Of a DNA stretch of 64,000 nucleotides, positions 18,196-30,020 are shown piece after piece (position 1 is the first letter of the stretch; each line of letters starts with the position of its first letter). The notes below the pieces were generated by a model. The model saw nothing but the letters and a program-made list of their open reading frames with translations. It was not told where the DNA came from and made no database searches. Origin of the DNA: Paraburkholderia kirstenboschensis (GTDB lineage: Bacteria; Pseudomonadota; Gammaproteobacteria; Burkholderiales; Burkholderiaceae); assembly GCF_904848585.1 (NCBI RefSeq), contig NZ_CAJHCR010000001.1, positions 806,001 to 870,000 of the forward strand, read 5' to 3'. The position numbers were made by a program, and so were the translations under genes.

Positions 18196-18518
18196 ACCGC
18201 GCGGTGAACGTGTGGGGCGGTGAATCCAGGTTGGAGTAGTGCGTTGCGTCTGCTGGGTCGGCAACGCCGTGCGATGCGATGCGTGTGGGATAGACGTGCG
18301 AGACAGACGTGCGAGATGAGCGGGCGGGGAGTGGGGCGAGGAGATGACGAGACGTCGGCTGGAAGCGACGCGAGGGTGGTCTGGAAGTGAGGCAGGAGGT
18401 AAGGCAGGAAGCGAGGCGAGAGGTCGGCTCGAACTGATGCGAGAGCCGGCCTCCGGGTGGGGTACGAAGCGAGTTGAAAGCGCGGGGCAGGGCAACGCTC
18501 AGCGCTTTCTTTTTTACG
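18196..18518. other. non-coding purine-rich gap after the acyltransferase gene
   Basis: No gene is supported in this 323-base stretch. The plus strand is strongly purine-rich from about 18300 to 18480, with irregular GAGG/GGCAGG/GCGAG repeats. Two copies of AGACGTGCGAGA stand 13 bases apart at 18292-18316. The composition differs from the flanking coding DNA and gives no terminator with a clear T tract. Confidence 0.6.
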
Positions 18519-19379
18519 TCAAGCGTTCAGTGCGGCCTCACGTTCCGCGGCTTCGATCGTGTTGACGAGCAACATGGTAATTGTCATCGGGCCGACACCG
18601 CCCGGCACCGGCGTGATGTAGCCGGCCACTTCCTTGACGCCCGCGAAATCCACGTCGCCGCACAGCTTGCCGGCTTCGTCGCGATTCATGCCGACGTCGA
18701 TCACGGCCGCGCCCGGCTTCACCATGTCGGCGGTGAGAATGTTGCGCAGGCCGGTGGCGGCCACCACGATGTCGGCGTTGCGCGTATGCGCGGCCAGATC
18801 GCGCGTTTTGCTGTGACAGATCGTGACCGTGGCGCCCGCGTCGAGCAGCAGCAGCGCCATGGGCTTGCCGACGATGTTCGAGCGTCCGATCACCACCGCG
18901 TTCGCGCCTTGAAGCGGAATGTCGTAAGCGGCAAACATCTTCATCACGCCGTACGGCGTGCACGGGCGAAACAGCGGCTGGCCGGTCAGCAATGCGCCGG
19001 CATTGGCGACGTGAAAACCGTCCACGTCTTTCTCGGGCGCGATCGCCTCGATCACCTTGTGGCTGTCGATATGCGGCGGCAGCGGAAGCTGCACGAGAAT
19101 GCCGTGGATTTGCGGATCGCGATTCAGTTCGTCGATACGTTCGAGCAGTTCGGCCTCCGGCAGATCGGCCGGATAGCGGTCGAGCGATGAGCCGAGACCG
19201 TTGTCGTGGCACGCCTTGACCTTGTTGCGCACATAGACTTCGCTTGCGGGATTGTCGCCGACCAGCACGACGGCAAGCCCCGGCTGATGGCCGCGGGCGG
19301 TGAGGGCGGCGGCGCGCGCGGCCACGTCGGCGCGCAGGGTCTTGGAAAGGGCGAGGCCGTCGATCAGTTTGGCAGTCAT
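18519..19379 (-). CDS. folD: bifunctional methylenetetrahydrofolate dehydrogenase/cyclohydrolase
   Basis: A 286-residue cytosolic enzyme that interconverts 5,10-methylene-, methenyl- and 10-formyl-tetrahydrofolate, supplying one-carbon units for purines and initiator tRNA formylation. The catalytic YVxxK motif is at Y49-K53, [13 protein letters not shown] and [10 protein letters not shown] lie in the centre, [17 protein letters not shown] is the NADP-binding loop, and [14 protein letters not shown] closes the active site. Length is normal. It follows the two-component genes on the same strand after a 351-base gap containing a hairpin. Confidence 0.97.
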   Translation of the reverse strand: MTAKLIDGLALSKTLRADVAARAAALTARGHQPGLAVVLVGDNPASEVYVRNKVKACHDNGLGSSLDRYPADLPEAELLERIDELNRDPQIHGILVQLPLPPHIDSHKVIEAIAPEKDVDGFHVANAGALLTGQPLFRPCTPYGVMKMFAAYDIPLQGANAVVIGRSNIVGKPMALLLLDAGATVTICHSKTRDLAAHTRNADIVVAATGLRNILTADMVKPGAAVIDVGMNRDEAGKLCGDVDFAGVKEVAGYITPVPGGVGPMTITMLLVNTIEAAEREAALNA

Positions 19380-19730
19380 GGTCGGTCGAGAGGGGCAGTA
19401 TGGAAAGCGGAGCAGCGCGCGTGCCGCGTACCGTGGCGTTTTTCAGCGGGAACGGGTCGGCACATGAAAAGCGCGCGACGCAAATTGGAGCTAGGCGCCG
19501 CTGCAAAGTCCGTCATTATACCGGCGTGCGCGGCCATGCCGATGACGCCCCATCGACTCAAGCGCTTGCCTTGACGAAGAAATAGCGAGGGAGAGCCGAC
19601 GAAAGGCCGGACTGGGTAGTCCGGCCGTTGCGGCTGACGCGGGCGACGGCCTCTGAATTTGCGCGACGCGTGCCCAAGAAGCCTGCCCGAATTCGTGCCC
19701 GAATGCGTGCCTGAAGCACGCCGCCGGAGC
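19380..19730. other. non-coding gap between the response regulator gene and folD
   Basis: The 351 bases hold one clear structure, the hairpin at 19605-19626, and presumably the folD promoter and leader nearer 19380-19500. No reading frame here has both a ribosome binding site and recognisable content. Confidence 0.55.
19605..19626 (-). terminator. hairpin after the two-component operon
   Basis: GGCCGGACT (19605-19613) and AGTCCGGCC (19618-19626) form a perfect 9-bp stem with a 4-base loop. On the minus strand it is followed only by TTTCG, so termination would be weak. It lies about 105 bases past the response regulator stop. Confidence 0.5.
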
Positions 19731-20378
19731 TTACTGTGCCGTTTGCTGCGGCTTGTTGGACAGCGCGAGTCGCAACAGGTCGGCGACCGTGTTGACGTTG
19801 AGCTTTTCCATGATGTTCGCGCGGTGCGCTTCGACCGTCTTGATGCTGATGCCGAGGTCGTCGGCGATCTGCTTGTTCAGGCGGCCGGCAATGATCCGCT
19901 CGAGTACCTGATGTTCGCGGGCGGTGAGCTTGCCGAGACGCTCGGCGGCCGCGCGCTGCTGCTGCACGCTCGTGCTTTCGCTGCGCGCCTTGTCGAGCAT
20001 GCGCTCGACGAGCTTGCGCAACTCGGCTTCGTCGAACGGTTTTTCGATGAAGTCCATCGCGCCTTTTTTCATCGTGGACACTGCCATCGGCACATCGCCA
20101 TGACCCGTCACGAAGATGATCGGCAGCGACGCATTGTCGGCGATCAGACGCTCCTGCAATTCCAGTCCGCTCATGCCGGACATCCGCACATCGAGAATCA
20201 GGCAGGCTATCTGGCCCGGATGCTGATGCGGCTGCCATGCGTCGATGAACTGCTCGGCGCTGGAGAAGCACTGCACGCGGTAGCCGTTCGCCTCCAGCAG
20301 CCAGCGCAGCGAATCTCGCACGGCCTCGTCGTCGTCGACGACAAAGACAGTTTCCTGTGTGGTGACTGGGCTGTTCAT
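19731..20378 (-). CDS. FixJ/LuxR-type response regulator
   Basis: A 215-residue two-domain regulator. The receiver domain (about 8-125) has the acidic triplet DDD at 15-17, the phosphorylated D63 in ILDVRMSG and the conserved lysine in the KPFD loop. A LuxR-type helix-turn-helix (about 150-210) contains LNKQIADDLGISIKTVEAHR. Its ATG overlaps the last codons of the kinase gene (20375-20378), so the pair is translationally coupled. Target genes are unknown; the divergent aceE operon next door is an obvious candidate, by position only. Confidence 0.92.
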   Translation of the reverse strand: MNSPVTTQETVFVVDDDEAVRDSLRWLLEANGYRVQCFSSAEQFIDAWQPHQHPGQIACLILDVRMSGMSGLELQERLIADNASLPIIFVTGHGDVPMAVSTMKKGAMDFIEKPFDEAELRKLVERMLDKARSESTSVQQQRAAAERLGKLTAREHQVLERIIAGRLNKQIADDLGISIKTVEAHRANIMEKLNVNTVADLLRLALSNKPQQTAQ

Positions 20379-22900
20379 AGCTCTCCCGTAACGGTTTGTG
20401 GTGTCGGCGCCTCTGACCCGCCGTTGCTCGGGCCGTCGGGCTCTCCAATAGGCAGACTGCAATGGAACGTGGCGCCCGTGATGTGGCCGTCTGATTCGAC
20501 GTTGTTGACCACCCACAGACGGCCGCGGTGCGATTCGATAATCGAACGGCAAATGTTCAGCCCCATGCCCATACCGTCGGACTTGGTGCTGTAAAACGGT
20601 TCGAACAGCCGCTCGGCTGTCGCTTCGTCGACGCCCGGACCCTGGTCGACGACGCTGATGCAGACAAAGCCGCTTTCCAGCCGCACGACCACGCGGATCA
20701 CCGGGTCGACGGCATTGGGCCGCGCTTCGGCCATCGCCTCGGCGCCGTTCTTCAGCAGGTTGACCAGCACCTGCTCGATCAGCACCGGGTCGACGTAAAT
20801 GACGGGCAACCGCGAGCGCACGTCGGTGACGATGCGAATGCGCCGCTTGCGCACCTCGATCTCCGCGAGGCCCACCGCGTCCGCGACGATGTCCGCGACG
20901 CGAGTAGCCTGGCGCTTCGGCTCGCTGCGTTTCACGAACTCGCGAATCCGCTTGATGATCATGCCGGCGCGCACCGCCTGCTGAGCGGTCTTTTCGAGCA
21001 CGGGCAGCAGGTTGTCCGGCGTCGTCCGACCGGATTTAACCAGTGCAACGGTTCCCGAGCAATAGTTATTGATCGCGGCGAGCGGCTGATTCAGTTCATG
21101 CGCGAGCGACGAGGCCATTTCGCCCATGGTCATCAACCGGCTCGTGAACTGCAGTTTTTCATCCTGCTGGCGCGACAGTTCCTGCGCCTGCTTGCGCGTG
21201 GTGATGTCGGTTGCGATCTGCATCTGCGCGAGGTGGCCGTCCACCCATTGAATGTACTGGCGGCGCACTTCGAACCATTTCTGGATGCTTTGCACGTAGA
21301 TTTCCTGCGCGTCGGCCGTGCTCTCCGTCAACGCGGCGGCGGGCAGTCCGGCGTAGGTATCCACCATATCGATCGAATCCGACGACGCCTGTGCGCTATC
21401 GAACCCGCCGCCCGCCAATTCCAGGTGGCCGTCCGGGCGAATTCCGAACAGGTGCCGGTAGTAGCGGTTGGCGAACAGCAGTTCGGCTTCGTCGGCGGCG
21501 AGCACCGAGACGGCGGCGTCGAGGCTCTCCAGCACGGTCGTGAAGCGCTCATGCGCGGCGGCAAGTTCCTCGCGCGCGCGCTTGGGCTCGGTGATGTCGG
21601 TCATCGACGACATCCAGCCGGTCTGACGGCCCGAGCTGTCGATGAGCGGCGATACGTAGAGGCGCGCGTGGAACGTGGAGCCGTCTTTGCGGCGCACGCG
21701 CAATTCGAAGCCCGACGAGGGCGCCTTGCCGCGCAGCGTCATGTCGAGCTGGCGCTGCATTTCCGGATAAGCGTCGCGCGGCCAGTAAGCGAACGGCGCG
21801 GTTTTGCCCACCAGGTCGCTTTCGTCCCAGCCGGTCATGCGGCAAAACGCCGGGTTCACGTGGGTGATGCGGCCGTGCATGTCGAGCACACGCATGCCGA
21901 TCAGCACGGAATTTTCCATCGCACGACGGAAAAACGCTTCGGCGTAAAGCGCCTGTTGCGCCTCGAAACGCTGCCGCGTGTGTTTCCACAAACTCCACAA
22001 ACTCCACAGCACGAAACACGACAGACCTGCCACCAGCCACACGAGTGTGTTGTTGGTGAAGTTGGTCATTTGCGGGAACGCATAGACGCGCACCGAGACG
22101 CCCTGGCCCGGCGGGTCGAGCGGCAGGTCGTAGAACATGTCGCGCGGCAGGCGCGGGCGCGTGGACGTGGTGGTCAGCTCGCGGTTGTTCGCGTCGACGA
22201 TCGAAATCTTGTACTTGGCCGACAGCTCGGGCGGGATGTCGTGCTTCAGGATGCCTTCCACCGAAAACACGGCGGCGATCGAGCCGAGAAATTCGCGGTC
22301 GCGATAGACCGGCGTTTGCAACGTGATATAGCCGTTGCCGAGGTCGTCGTAAATGAGCGGCGAGTAGACCTGGCGGCGCGTGCTGCGCGCTTCGGTGAAG
22401 GCGGCTTTCACTGCCTCGTCCATCTGGGTGTCGTTGGGCTTCGCGAGCCGCTGGCCGAATACCGGCAGCGCGGTACTGGGCCAGCGCGGCTGCTGCTGGC
22501 TCGTGTACCAGTTCATGTAGAGGATCTCGGGATGCCCCTGCATGATGTCCGTGGTGGACACCTGGAACGACTGCGGATCGGCATGGCCGGCCACCAGGTC
22601 GCGCGCGAGCGCCTGAATCTGTTCTTGCGCGCCCGTCATGGACAGGCGGATCTGCTGCTGGGCCCACGCGACGTTACGGTAAAGCGTGTCTTCCTGTTGC
22701 TGCTGCTCGCGCCGGTTCAGGCTCCACAGAATCAGGCTCATGACGACCAGGAAAACCAGGATCGACAGAAGCGGCGTCAGCAAATAGGAATTCGACCACC
22801 ATGGTCCATGGTGCCAGCGGGAGGACGGCGTCGAATCCGCCGGCGAACCGGCGGTGCGCGCCGAGCGAGCGAAAAGCCGTTCGGTCAACATGCGTGGCAT
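20375..22900 (-). CDS. membrane sensor histidine kinase with two PAS domains
   Basis: An 841-residue hybrid-free kinase; the ATG at 22900 (MPRMLTERLFARS) is the likely start, though 22891 is possible. A first membrane segment lies at about 40-60 and a second at about 285-305, bracketing a periplasmic sensor of about 225 residues. Two PAS domains follow (about 325-440 and 452-570). The phospho-acceptor is H601 in SSLAHELNQPLAAINNY, the FixL/DctB type of H-box, then an HATPase domain with GVDEATAERLFEPFYSTKSDGMG-like features to about 830. The ligand is unknown. The gene is divergent from aceE. Confidence 0.92.
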   Translation of the reverse strand: MPRMLTERLFARSARTAGSPADSTPSSRWHHGPWWSNSYLLTPLLSILVFLVVMSLILWSLNRREQQQQEDTLYRNVAWAQQQIRLSMTGAQEQIQALARDLVAGHADPQSFQVSTTDIMQGHPEILYMNWYTSQQQPRWPSTALPVFGQRLAKPNDTQMDEAVKAAFTEARSTRRQVYSPLIYDDLGNGYITLQTPVYRDREFLGSIAAVFSVEGILKHDIPPELSAKYKISIVDANNRELTTTSTRPRLPRDMFYDLPLDPPGQGVSVRVYAFPQMTNFTNNTLVWLVAGLSCFVLWSLWSLWKHTRQRFEAQQALYAEAFFRRAMENSVLIGMRVLDMHGRITHVNPAFCRMTGWDESDLVGKTAPFAYWPRDAYPEMQRQLDMTLRGKAPSSGFELRVRRKDGSTFHARLYVSPLIDSSGRQTGWMSSMTDITEPKRAREELAAAHERFTTVLESLDAAVSVLAADEAELLFANRYYRHLFGIRPDGHLELAGGGFDSAQASSDSIDMVDTYAGLPAAALTESTADAQEIYVQSIQKWFEVRRQYIQWVDGHLAQMQIATDITTRKQAQELSRQQDEKLQFTSRLMTMGEMASSLAHELNQPLAAINNYCSGTVALVKSGRTTPDNLLPVLEKTAQQAVRAGMIIKRIREFVKRSEPKRQATRVADIVADAVGLAEIEVRKRRIRIVTDVRSRLPVIYVDPVLIEQVLVNLLKNGAEAMAEARPNAVDPVIRVVVRLESGFVCISVVDQGPGVDEATAERLFEPFYSTKSDGMGMGLNICRSIIESHRGRLWVVNNVESDGHITGATFHCSLPIGEPDGPSNGGSEAPTPQTVTGEL

Positions 22901-23060
22901 TGTAGCGCAGCGCGTACCTCCCAAATGGCGCAAAAAATCACGGAAAGTGCCGTTAATCGGCGCACACTAGCTCGCGTATCCGTCAAAAGGCAGTCAAATC
23001 AGGTTGCGCCGCAACAATTTTCCGCATTATGAGAACCGATCTCGTAATTCGAAAATTTTG

Positions 23061-23090
23061 TTGCGTGGACGTCGGGACCCTTATTACAAT
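23061..23090 (+). promoter_or_regulatory. possible promoter of aceE
   Basis: TACAAT at 23085-23090 matches the -10 consensus at five of six positions, and TTGCGT stands 18 bases upstream as a weak -35. It lies about 75 bases before the aceE ATG in the divergent gap. The -35 match is poor, so an activator may be needed. Confidence 0.4.
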
Positions 23091-23166
23091 CGGCCGAAGC
23101 TGCCGCGGCCGTGCTTCGTCCGCGTCGTCTGTCCAAAGAGCGTTCCTCTATATCCAGGAGACGAGC

Positions 23167-25875
<2,709 letters not shown>

Positions 25876-25898
25876 GGCATCATTCCCCGTGTGCCACG

Positions 25899-25941
25899 GC
25901 GCGCGTGCCTGTTCCTGATCGACAGGGGCAGGCGCGTGCGC
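25899..25941 (+). repeat. imperfect inverted repeat between aceE and aceF
   Basis: A GC-rich arm at about 25899-25915 can pair with 25925-25941, with a few mismatches and a 9-base loop. It forms a long hairpin in the intercistronic mRNA without a T tract. It may mark transcript processing or a change in E1/E2 expression ratio. Confidence 0.5.
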
Positions 25942-25960
25942 GGCCCAGGAGACACTAACA

Positions 25961-27625
25961 ATGAGTCAAGCGATCGAAGTCAAGGTGCCGGACATCGGCG
26001 ATTACAAGGACATTCCTGTGATCGAGGTGCTGGTCAAGGCGGGTGATACCGTCGAGAAAGAGCAATCGCTCGTAACGCTGGAGTCCGACAAGGCGACCAT
26101 GGACGTGCCGAGTTCGGCCGCCGGCGTCGTCAAGGAAGTGAAGGTCAAGGTCGGCGACAACGTGTCGGAAGGTTCGCTGATCGTCGTGCTGGATGGCGCA
26201 GAAGGCGGTGCGGCTGCTCCTGCGCCCGCTCCGGCACCAGCGCCTGCTGCTGCTCCTGCCCCCGCTGCCGCTCCTGCTCCCGCTGCTGCTCCTGCTGCAA
26301 GCGGCGGAGGCCTGCAGGATGTCAAGGTGCCGGATATCGGCGATTACAAAGACATTCCCGTGATCGAGGTCGCGGTGAAGGTCGGCGATCGCGTCGAGAA
26401 AGAGCAGTCGCTCGTCACGCTCGAATCCGACAAGGCGACGATGGACGTGCCTAGCTCGGCCGCCGGCGTCGTCAAGGAAGTGAAGGTCAAGGTCGGCGAT
26501 ACGGTTTCCGAAGGCTCGGTCATCGTCGTGGTGGAAGCCGAAGGCGCCGCCGCGGCTCCGGCCCCGGCGCCCGCCGCCGCACCGAAGCAGGAAACCGAAA
26601 AGCCGTCGGACGCGCCCGTCACGCCTTCGCCCGCTCCGGCTTCGCCGTCCGCACTCGCGCAAGCGCCGGTGATTCCGGCCGGCGAGGGCGGCGCGCGGCA
26701 TCCGAGCCACGCTTCGCCGTCGGTGCGCAAGTTCGCGCGGGAACTCGGTGTCGATGTGACGCAGGTGCAGGGCACGGGTCCGAAAGGCCGCATTACGCAA
26801 GCTGACGTGACCGCCTTCATCAAGGGCGTCATGACGGGCCAGCGCGCAGCGCCGGCCGGTGCAGCCGCGCCCGCGGCGGCCGGCGGCGGCGAGTTGAATC
26901 TGCTGCCGTGGCCGAAGATCGACTTCACGAAGTTCGGTCCGGTCGACCCGAAGCCGCTGTCGCGCATCAAGAAGATTTCCGGTGCGAACCTGCATCGCAA
27001 CTGGGTCATGATTCCGCACGTCACGAACAACGACGAAGCGGACATCACCGAACTCGAAGCGCTGCGCGTGCAGTTGAACAAGGAAAACGAAAAGGCCGGC
27101 GTGAAGATCACGATGCTGGCGTTCGTGATCAAGGCCGTCGTGTCGGCGCTGAAGAAATTCCCGACGTTCAACGCGAGCCTCGACGGCGACAACCTCGTGT
27201 TCAAGCAGTACTACCACGTGGGTTTCGCCGCCGATACGCCGAACGGTCTCGTGGTTCCGGTGATTCGCGACGCGGACAAGAAGGGTCTCGTCGAAATCGC
27301 GAAGGAAATGACCGATCTGTCGAAGGCCGCGCGCGATGGCAAGCTGAAGCCGGACCAGATGCAAGGCGGCTGCTTCTCGATTTCGTCGCTGGGCGGTATT
27401 GGCGGCACGAATTTCACGCCGATCATCAATGCGCCCGAAGTCGCGATTCTCGGCTTGTCGCGTGGCGCGATGAAGCCGGTGTGGGACGGCAAGCAGTTTG
27501 TACCTAAGCTGATGCTGCCGCTGTCGTTGTCTTACGACCACCGCGTGATCGATGGAGCTGAAGCTGCGCGCTTCAATGCGTATCTCGGAGCGCTTCTTGC
27601 CGATTTCCGGCGTGTGATTCTTTGA
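25961..27625 (+). CDS. aceF: dihydrolipoamide acetyltransferase (PDH E2), two lipoyl domains
   Basis: A 554-residue core protein of the pyruvate dehydrogenase complex. Two lipoyl domains (about 3-80 and 119-195) carry the lipoylated lysines K44 and K158, each in ESDKATMDVPSS. An Ala/Pro linker (83-115) separates them and another follows the second. The E1/E3-binding domain spans about 250-287 (PSVRKFARELGVDV). The acetyltransferase domain ends with DHRVIDGAEA, where H527 is catalytic. The two lipoyl domains are nearly identical even at DNA level, pointing to recent duplication or gene conversion. Confidence 0.97.
   Translation: MSQAIEVKVPDIGDYKDIPVIEVLVKAGDTVEKEQSLVTLESDKATMDVPSSAAGVVKEVKVKVGDNVSEGSLIVVLDGAEGGAAAPAPAPAPAPAAAPAPAAAPAPAAAPAASGGGLQDVKVPDIGDYKDIPVIEVAVKVGDRVEKEQSLVTLESDKATMDVPSSAAGVVKEVKVKVGDTVSEGSVIVVVEAEGAAAAPAPAPAAAPKQETEKPSDAPVTPSPAPASPSALAQAPVIPAGEGGARHPSHASPSVRKFARELGVDVTQVQGTGPKGRITQADVTAFIKGVMTGQRAAPAGAAAPAAAGGGELNLLPWPKIDFTKFGPVDPKPLSRIKKISGANLHRNWVMIPHVTNNDEADITELEALRVQLNKENEKAGVKITMLAFVIKAVVSALKKFPTFNASLDGDNLVFKQYYHVGFAADTPNGLVVPVIRDADKKGLVEIAKEMTDLSKAARDGKLKPDQMQGGCFSISSLGGIGGTNFTPIINAPEVAILGLSRGAMKPVWDGKQFVPKLMLPLSLSYDHRVIDGAEAARFNAYLGALLADFRRVIL
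25976..26560 (+). repeat. duplicated lipoyl-domain coding segments in aceF
   Basis: Segments at about 25979-26210 and 26321-26545 encode lipoyl domains that share long identical runs, including VPDIGDYKDIPVIEV and ESDKATMDVPSSAAGVVKE. They are direct repeats separated by the Ala/Pro-rich linker and could recombine with each other. Confidence 0.75.
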
Positions 27626-27711
27626 TAGTGGTGAGGTTGCGCGGGGCGCCGGTTTTTGCGGTGCTCCGCGTCTCTCTGTAGAACCTGCTTTCATGTCGGT
27701 CCGTTGGCGCT

Positions 27712-27764
27712 GCCCCTGTGCGGGGCGGTACCTACTTTTCTTTGCCTCGCCAAAGAAAGGTAGG
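27712..27764. repeat. paired hairpins of dispersed-repeat type between aceF and lpd
   Basis: A short hairpin GCCCC-TGTG-CGGGGC (27712-27726) is followed by a longer one: CCTACTTTTCTTTG (27731-27744) and CAAAGAAAGGTAGG (27751-27764), pairing except for one position around a 6-base loop. I recall similar CCTACTTTTCTTTG inverted repeats in many intergenic regions of Burkholderia-group genomes; copy number here cannot be checked. No second copy is seen in this window. Confidence 0.6.
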
Positions 27765-27886
27765 CAAAACAAAGGCGCGTGCTTGGGCGGACGGAAAAGG
27801 ATGACTCTGTCTGCCGCGCTGCCAGCTTTTTGGGCTCGACGTTGCGCGTTCTTTGCTCATCACTATCAACAAGAGAAGGGGACACC

Positions 27887-29680
27887 ATGAGTCTCGTCGA
27901 AGTAAAAGTGCCGGATATCGGTGACTTCAAGGACGTCGATGTCATCGAAGTCAACATCAAACCGGGCGACGTCATCGAGAACGAACAGGCGCTGATGACG
28001 CTCGAGTCCGACAAGGCTTCCATTGAAGTGCCGAGCGATACCGCCGGCACCGTCAAGGAAGTCCGCGTCAAGGCCGGCGACAAAGTCTCGCAAGGCACGA
28101 TCATCGCGCTCGTCGAAACGTCGGCGGACGCGGCGCCCGCGAAAGATGCGCCTAAGGCTGCGGCCACGGAACCCGAGAAAGCGCCGGCTGAAGCGAAACC
28201 TCAGGCCGACGCGGCGAAGCCTCGAGCCGCCGCACCCGCGCCGCAAGCAGGCAGTTTCTCGGGCAGCGCGGACATCGAATGCGACATGCTCGTGCTCGGC
28301 TCTGGCCCTGGCGGCTATTCCGCCGCGTTCCGTTCGGCCGACCTCGGCATGAAGACGGTGCTCGTCGAGCGCTACGCAACGCTGGGCGGCGTCTGTCTGA
28401 ACGTCGGCTGTATTCCGTCGAAAGCGCTGCTGCACACCGCGCTTGTGATCGACGAAGCCGAAGCGCTCGGCGCTCATGGCATCACGTTCGCAAAGCCGCA
28501 GATCGATCTGGACAAGCTGCGCGACTTCAAGTCGGGCGTCGTCAAAAAGCTGACGGGCGGCCTCGCTGGCATGGCCAAGATGCGCAAGGTCGAAGTAGTG
28601 ACGGGGACCGGCTCTTTCGTCGATCCGAATCACATGGAAGTGCAGACCGAAGGCGGCAAGAAGGTCGTGAGGTTCAAGCAGGCGATCATCGCCGCGGGCT
28701 CGGAAGCGGTGAAGCTGCCGTTTATTCCGGAAGATCCGCGCGTGGTGGATTCGACCGGTGCGCTCGAACTTCGTCAGATTCCGCAGCGGATGCTGGTGAT
28801 CGGCGGCGGCATCATCGGCCTGGAAATGGCGACGGTGTACGCCACGCTCGGCGCGCAGATCGACGTCGTCGAAATGCTCGACGGCCTGATGGCAGGCGCT
28901 GACCGCGATCTCGTCAAGGTCTGGGAGAAGTACAACAGCAAGCGTTTCGCGAACGTCATGCTGAAGACCAAAACGGTCGCTGCCGAGGCGAAAGACGACG
29001 GCATCTACGTGTCGTTCGAAGGCGAAAAGGCCCCGGCCGAAGCCCAACGCTACGACCTGGTGCTGGTGGCAGTCGGCCGCTCGCCGAATGGCAAGAAGAT
29101 CGGCGCGGACAAAGCCGGCGTGGCGGTGACGGATCGCGGTTTTATCGACGTCGACAAGCAGATGCGCACGAACGTGCCGCACATCTTTGCGATTGGCGAT
29201 ATCGTCGGTCAGCCGATGCTCGCGCATAAAGCCGTGCACGAAGGTCACGTTGCCGCCGAAGCGGCTCACGGCGAGAAGGCGTACTTCGACGCGCTGCAGA
29301 TTCCGTCGGTCGCGTACACCGATCCCGAAGTCGCGTGGGCCGGCAAGACGGAAGACCAGTTGAAGGCCGAGGGCATCAAGTACGGCAAGGCGGTGTTCCC
29401 GTGGGCCGCTTCGGGCCGCGCGATTGCCAACGGGCGCGACGAGGGCTTCACGAAGCTGCTGTTCGACGAAGAAACGCATCGCGTGATCGGCGGCGGGATT
29501 GTCGGCCTGAATGCAGGCGACCTGATCAGCGAGGTGTGCCTCGCGATCGAAATGGGCGCGGATGCAACCGACATCGGCAAGACGATTCACCCGCATCCCA
29601 CGCTCGGCGAATCGATCGGCATGGCTGCCGAACTCTACGAAGGCGTGTGTACGGACTTGCCGCCGCAGAAAAAGAAGTAA
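27887..29680 (+). CDS. lpdA: dihydrolipoyl dehydrogenase (PDH E3) with N-terminal lipoyl domain
   Basis: A 597-residue flavoprotein that reoxidises the dihydrolipoyl groups of E2 with NAD. An extra lipoyl domain occupies residues 1-80, with K43 as the lipoylation site, joined by an Ala/Lys/Pro linker to the normal E3. The FAD motif GSGPGGYSAAF follows at about 143, the redox disulfide is C170/C175 (GGVCLNVGCIPSK), and HPHPTLGES near the C-terminus carries the catalytic base. The lipoyl-E3 fusion is known from Ralstonia, Neisseria and relatives. Start at 27887 follows an AGAAGGGG ribosome binding site. Confidence 0.96.
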   Translation: MSLVEVKVPDIGDFKDVDVIEVNIKPGDVIENEQALMTLESDKASIEVPSDTAGTVKEVRVKAGDKVSQGTIIALVETSADAAPAKDAPKAAATEPEKAPAEAKPQADAAKPRAAAPAPQAGSFSGSADIECDMLVLGSGPGGYSAAFRSADLGMKTVLVERYATLGGVCLNVGCIPSKALLHTALVIDEAEALGAHGITFAKPQIDLDKLRDFKSGVVKKLTGGLAGMAKMRKVEVVTGTGSFVDPNHMEVQTEGGKKVVRFKQAIIAAGSEAVKLPFIPEDPRVVDSTGALELRQIPQRMLVIGGGIIGLEMATVYATLGAQIDVVEMLDGLMAGADRDLVKVWEKYNSKRFANVMLKTKTVAAEAKDDGIYVSFEGEKAPAEAQRYDLVLVAVGRSPNGKKIGADKAGVAVTDRGFIDVDKQMRTNVPHIFAIGDIVGQPMLAHKAVHEGHVAAEAAHGEKAYFDALQIPSVAYTDPEVAWAGKTEDQLKAEGIKYGKAVFPWAASGRAIANGRDEGFTKLLFDEETHRVIGGGIVGLNAGDLISEVCLAIEMGADATDIGKTIHPHPTLGESIGMAAELYEGVCTDLPPQKKK

Positions 29681-29720
29681 TGCGCTCAGCACATCCGCAT
29701 TCGTGCGGATGGCGCTGATG

Positions 29721-29758
29721 AAAAAACGGCGCGCCCTTTGCGGGGCGCGCCGTTTTCA
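29721..29758 (+). terminator. intrinsic terminator of the pdh operon
   Basis: AAAACGGCGCGCCC (29723-29736) and GGGCGCGCCGTTTT (29743-29756) form a perfect 14-bp stem with a 6-base loop, ending in a T tract. It stands about 40 bases after lpdA. Confidence 0.9.
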
Positions 29759-29822
29759 TTTGGGACAGCGAGAGGGAAATATTTGTCGCCGGATCGCACC
29801 CCAGCCAGGACGCAAAAGCCGC

Positions 29823-29848
29823 AAAAAAAATCCCGGCGCTTCGCCGGG
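29823..29848 (-). terminator. intrinsic terminator of phaP
   Basis: On the minus strand CCCGGCG-AAG-CGCCGGG is followed by an eight-base T run (plus-strand A run 29823-29830). It lies about 175 bases after the phaP stop. Between the two, CGATACG and CGTATCG (29853-29873 region) form a further inverted repeat in the 3' untranslated RNA. Confidence 0.8.
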
Positions 29849-30020
29849 CAAACGATACGTCGTTCAACGTATCGGAGCGTTCGGCCAATTGAAACCGTGT
29901 GAGCGGCAACGGCACGACGCTGTTGCTTACAGCAGCGCCGGCGCAGCGGTGAGCTGGGCCGGCGCAAATACAGCCTTCAAGTCGCGCTCCCGGGCAAGCC
30001 CAAAGAGCGAGGCCCGAATA

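Noticed and set aside
20528..23032. 834-codon open frame opposite the sensor kinase
   Set aside because: It is Arg/His/Val-rich with no domain, while the minus strand has complete kinase motifs.
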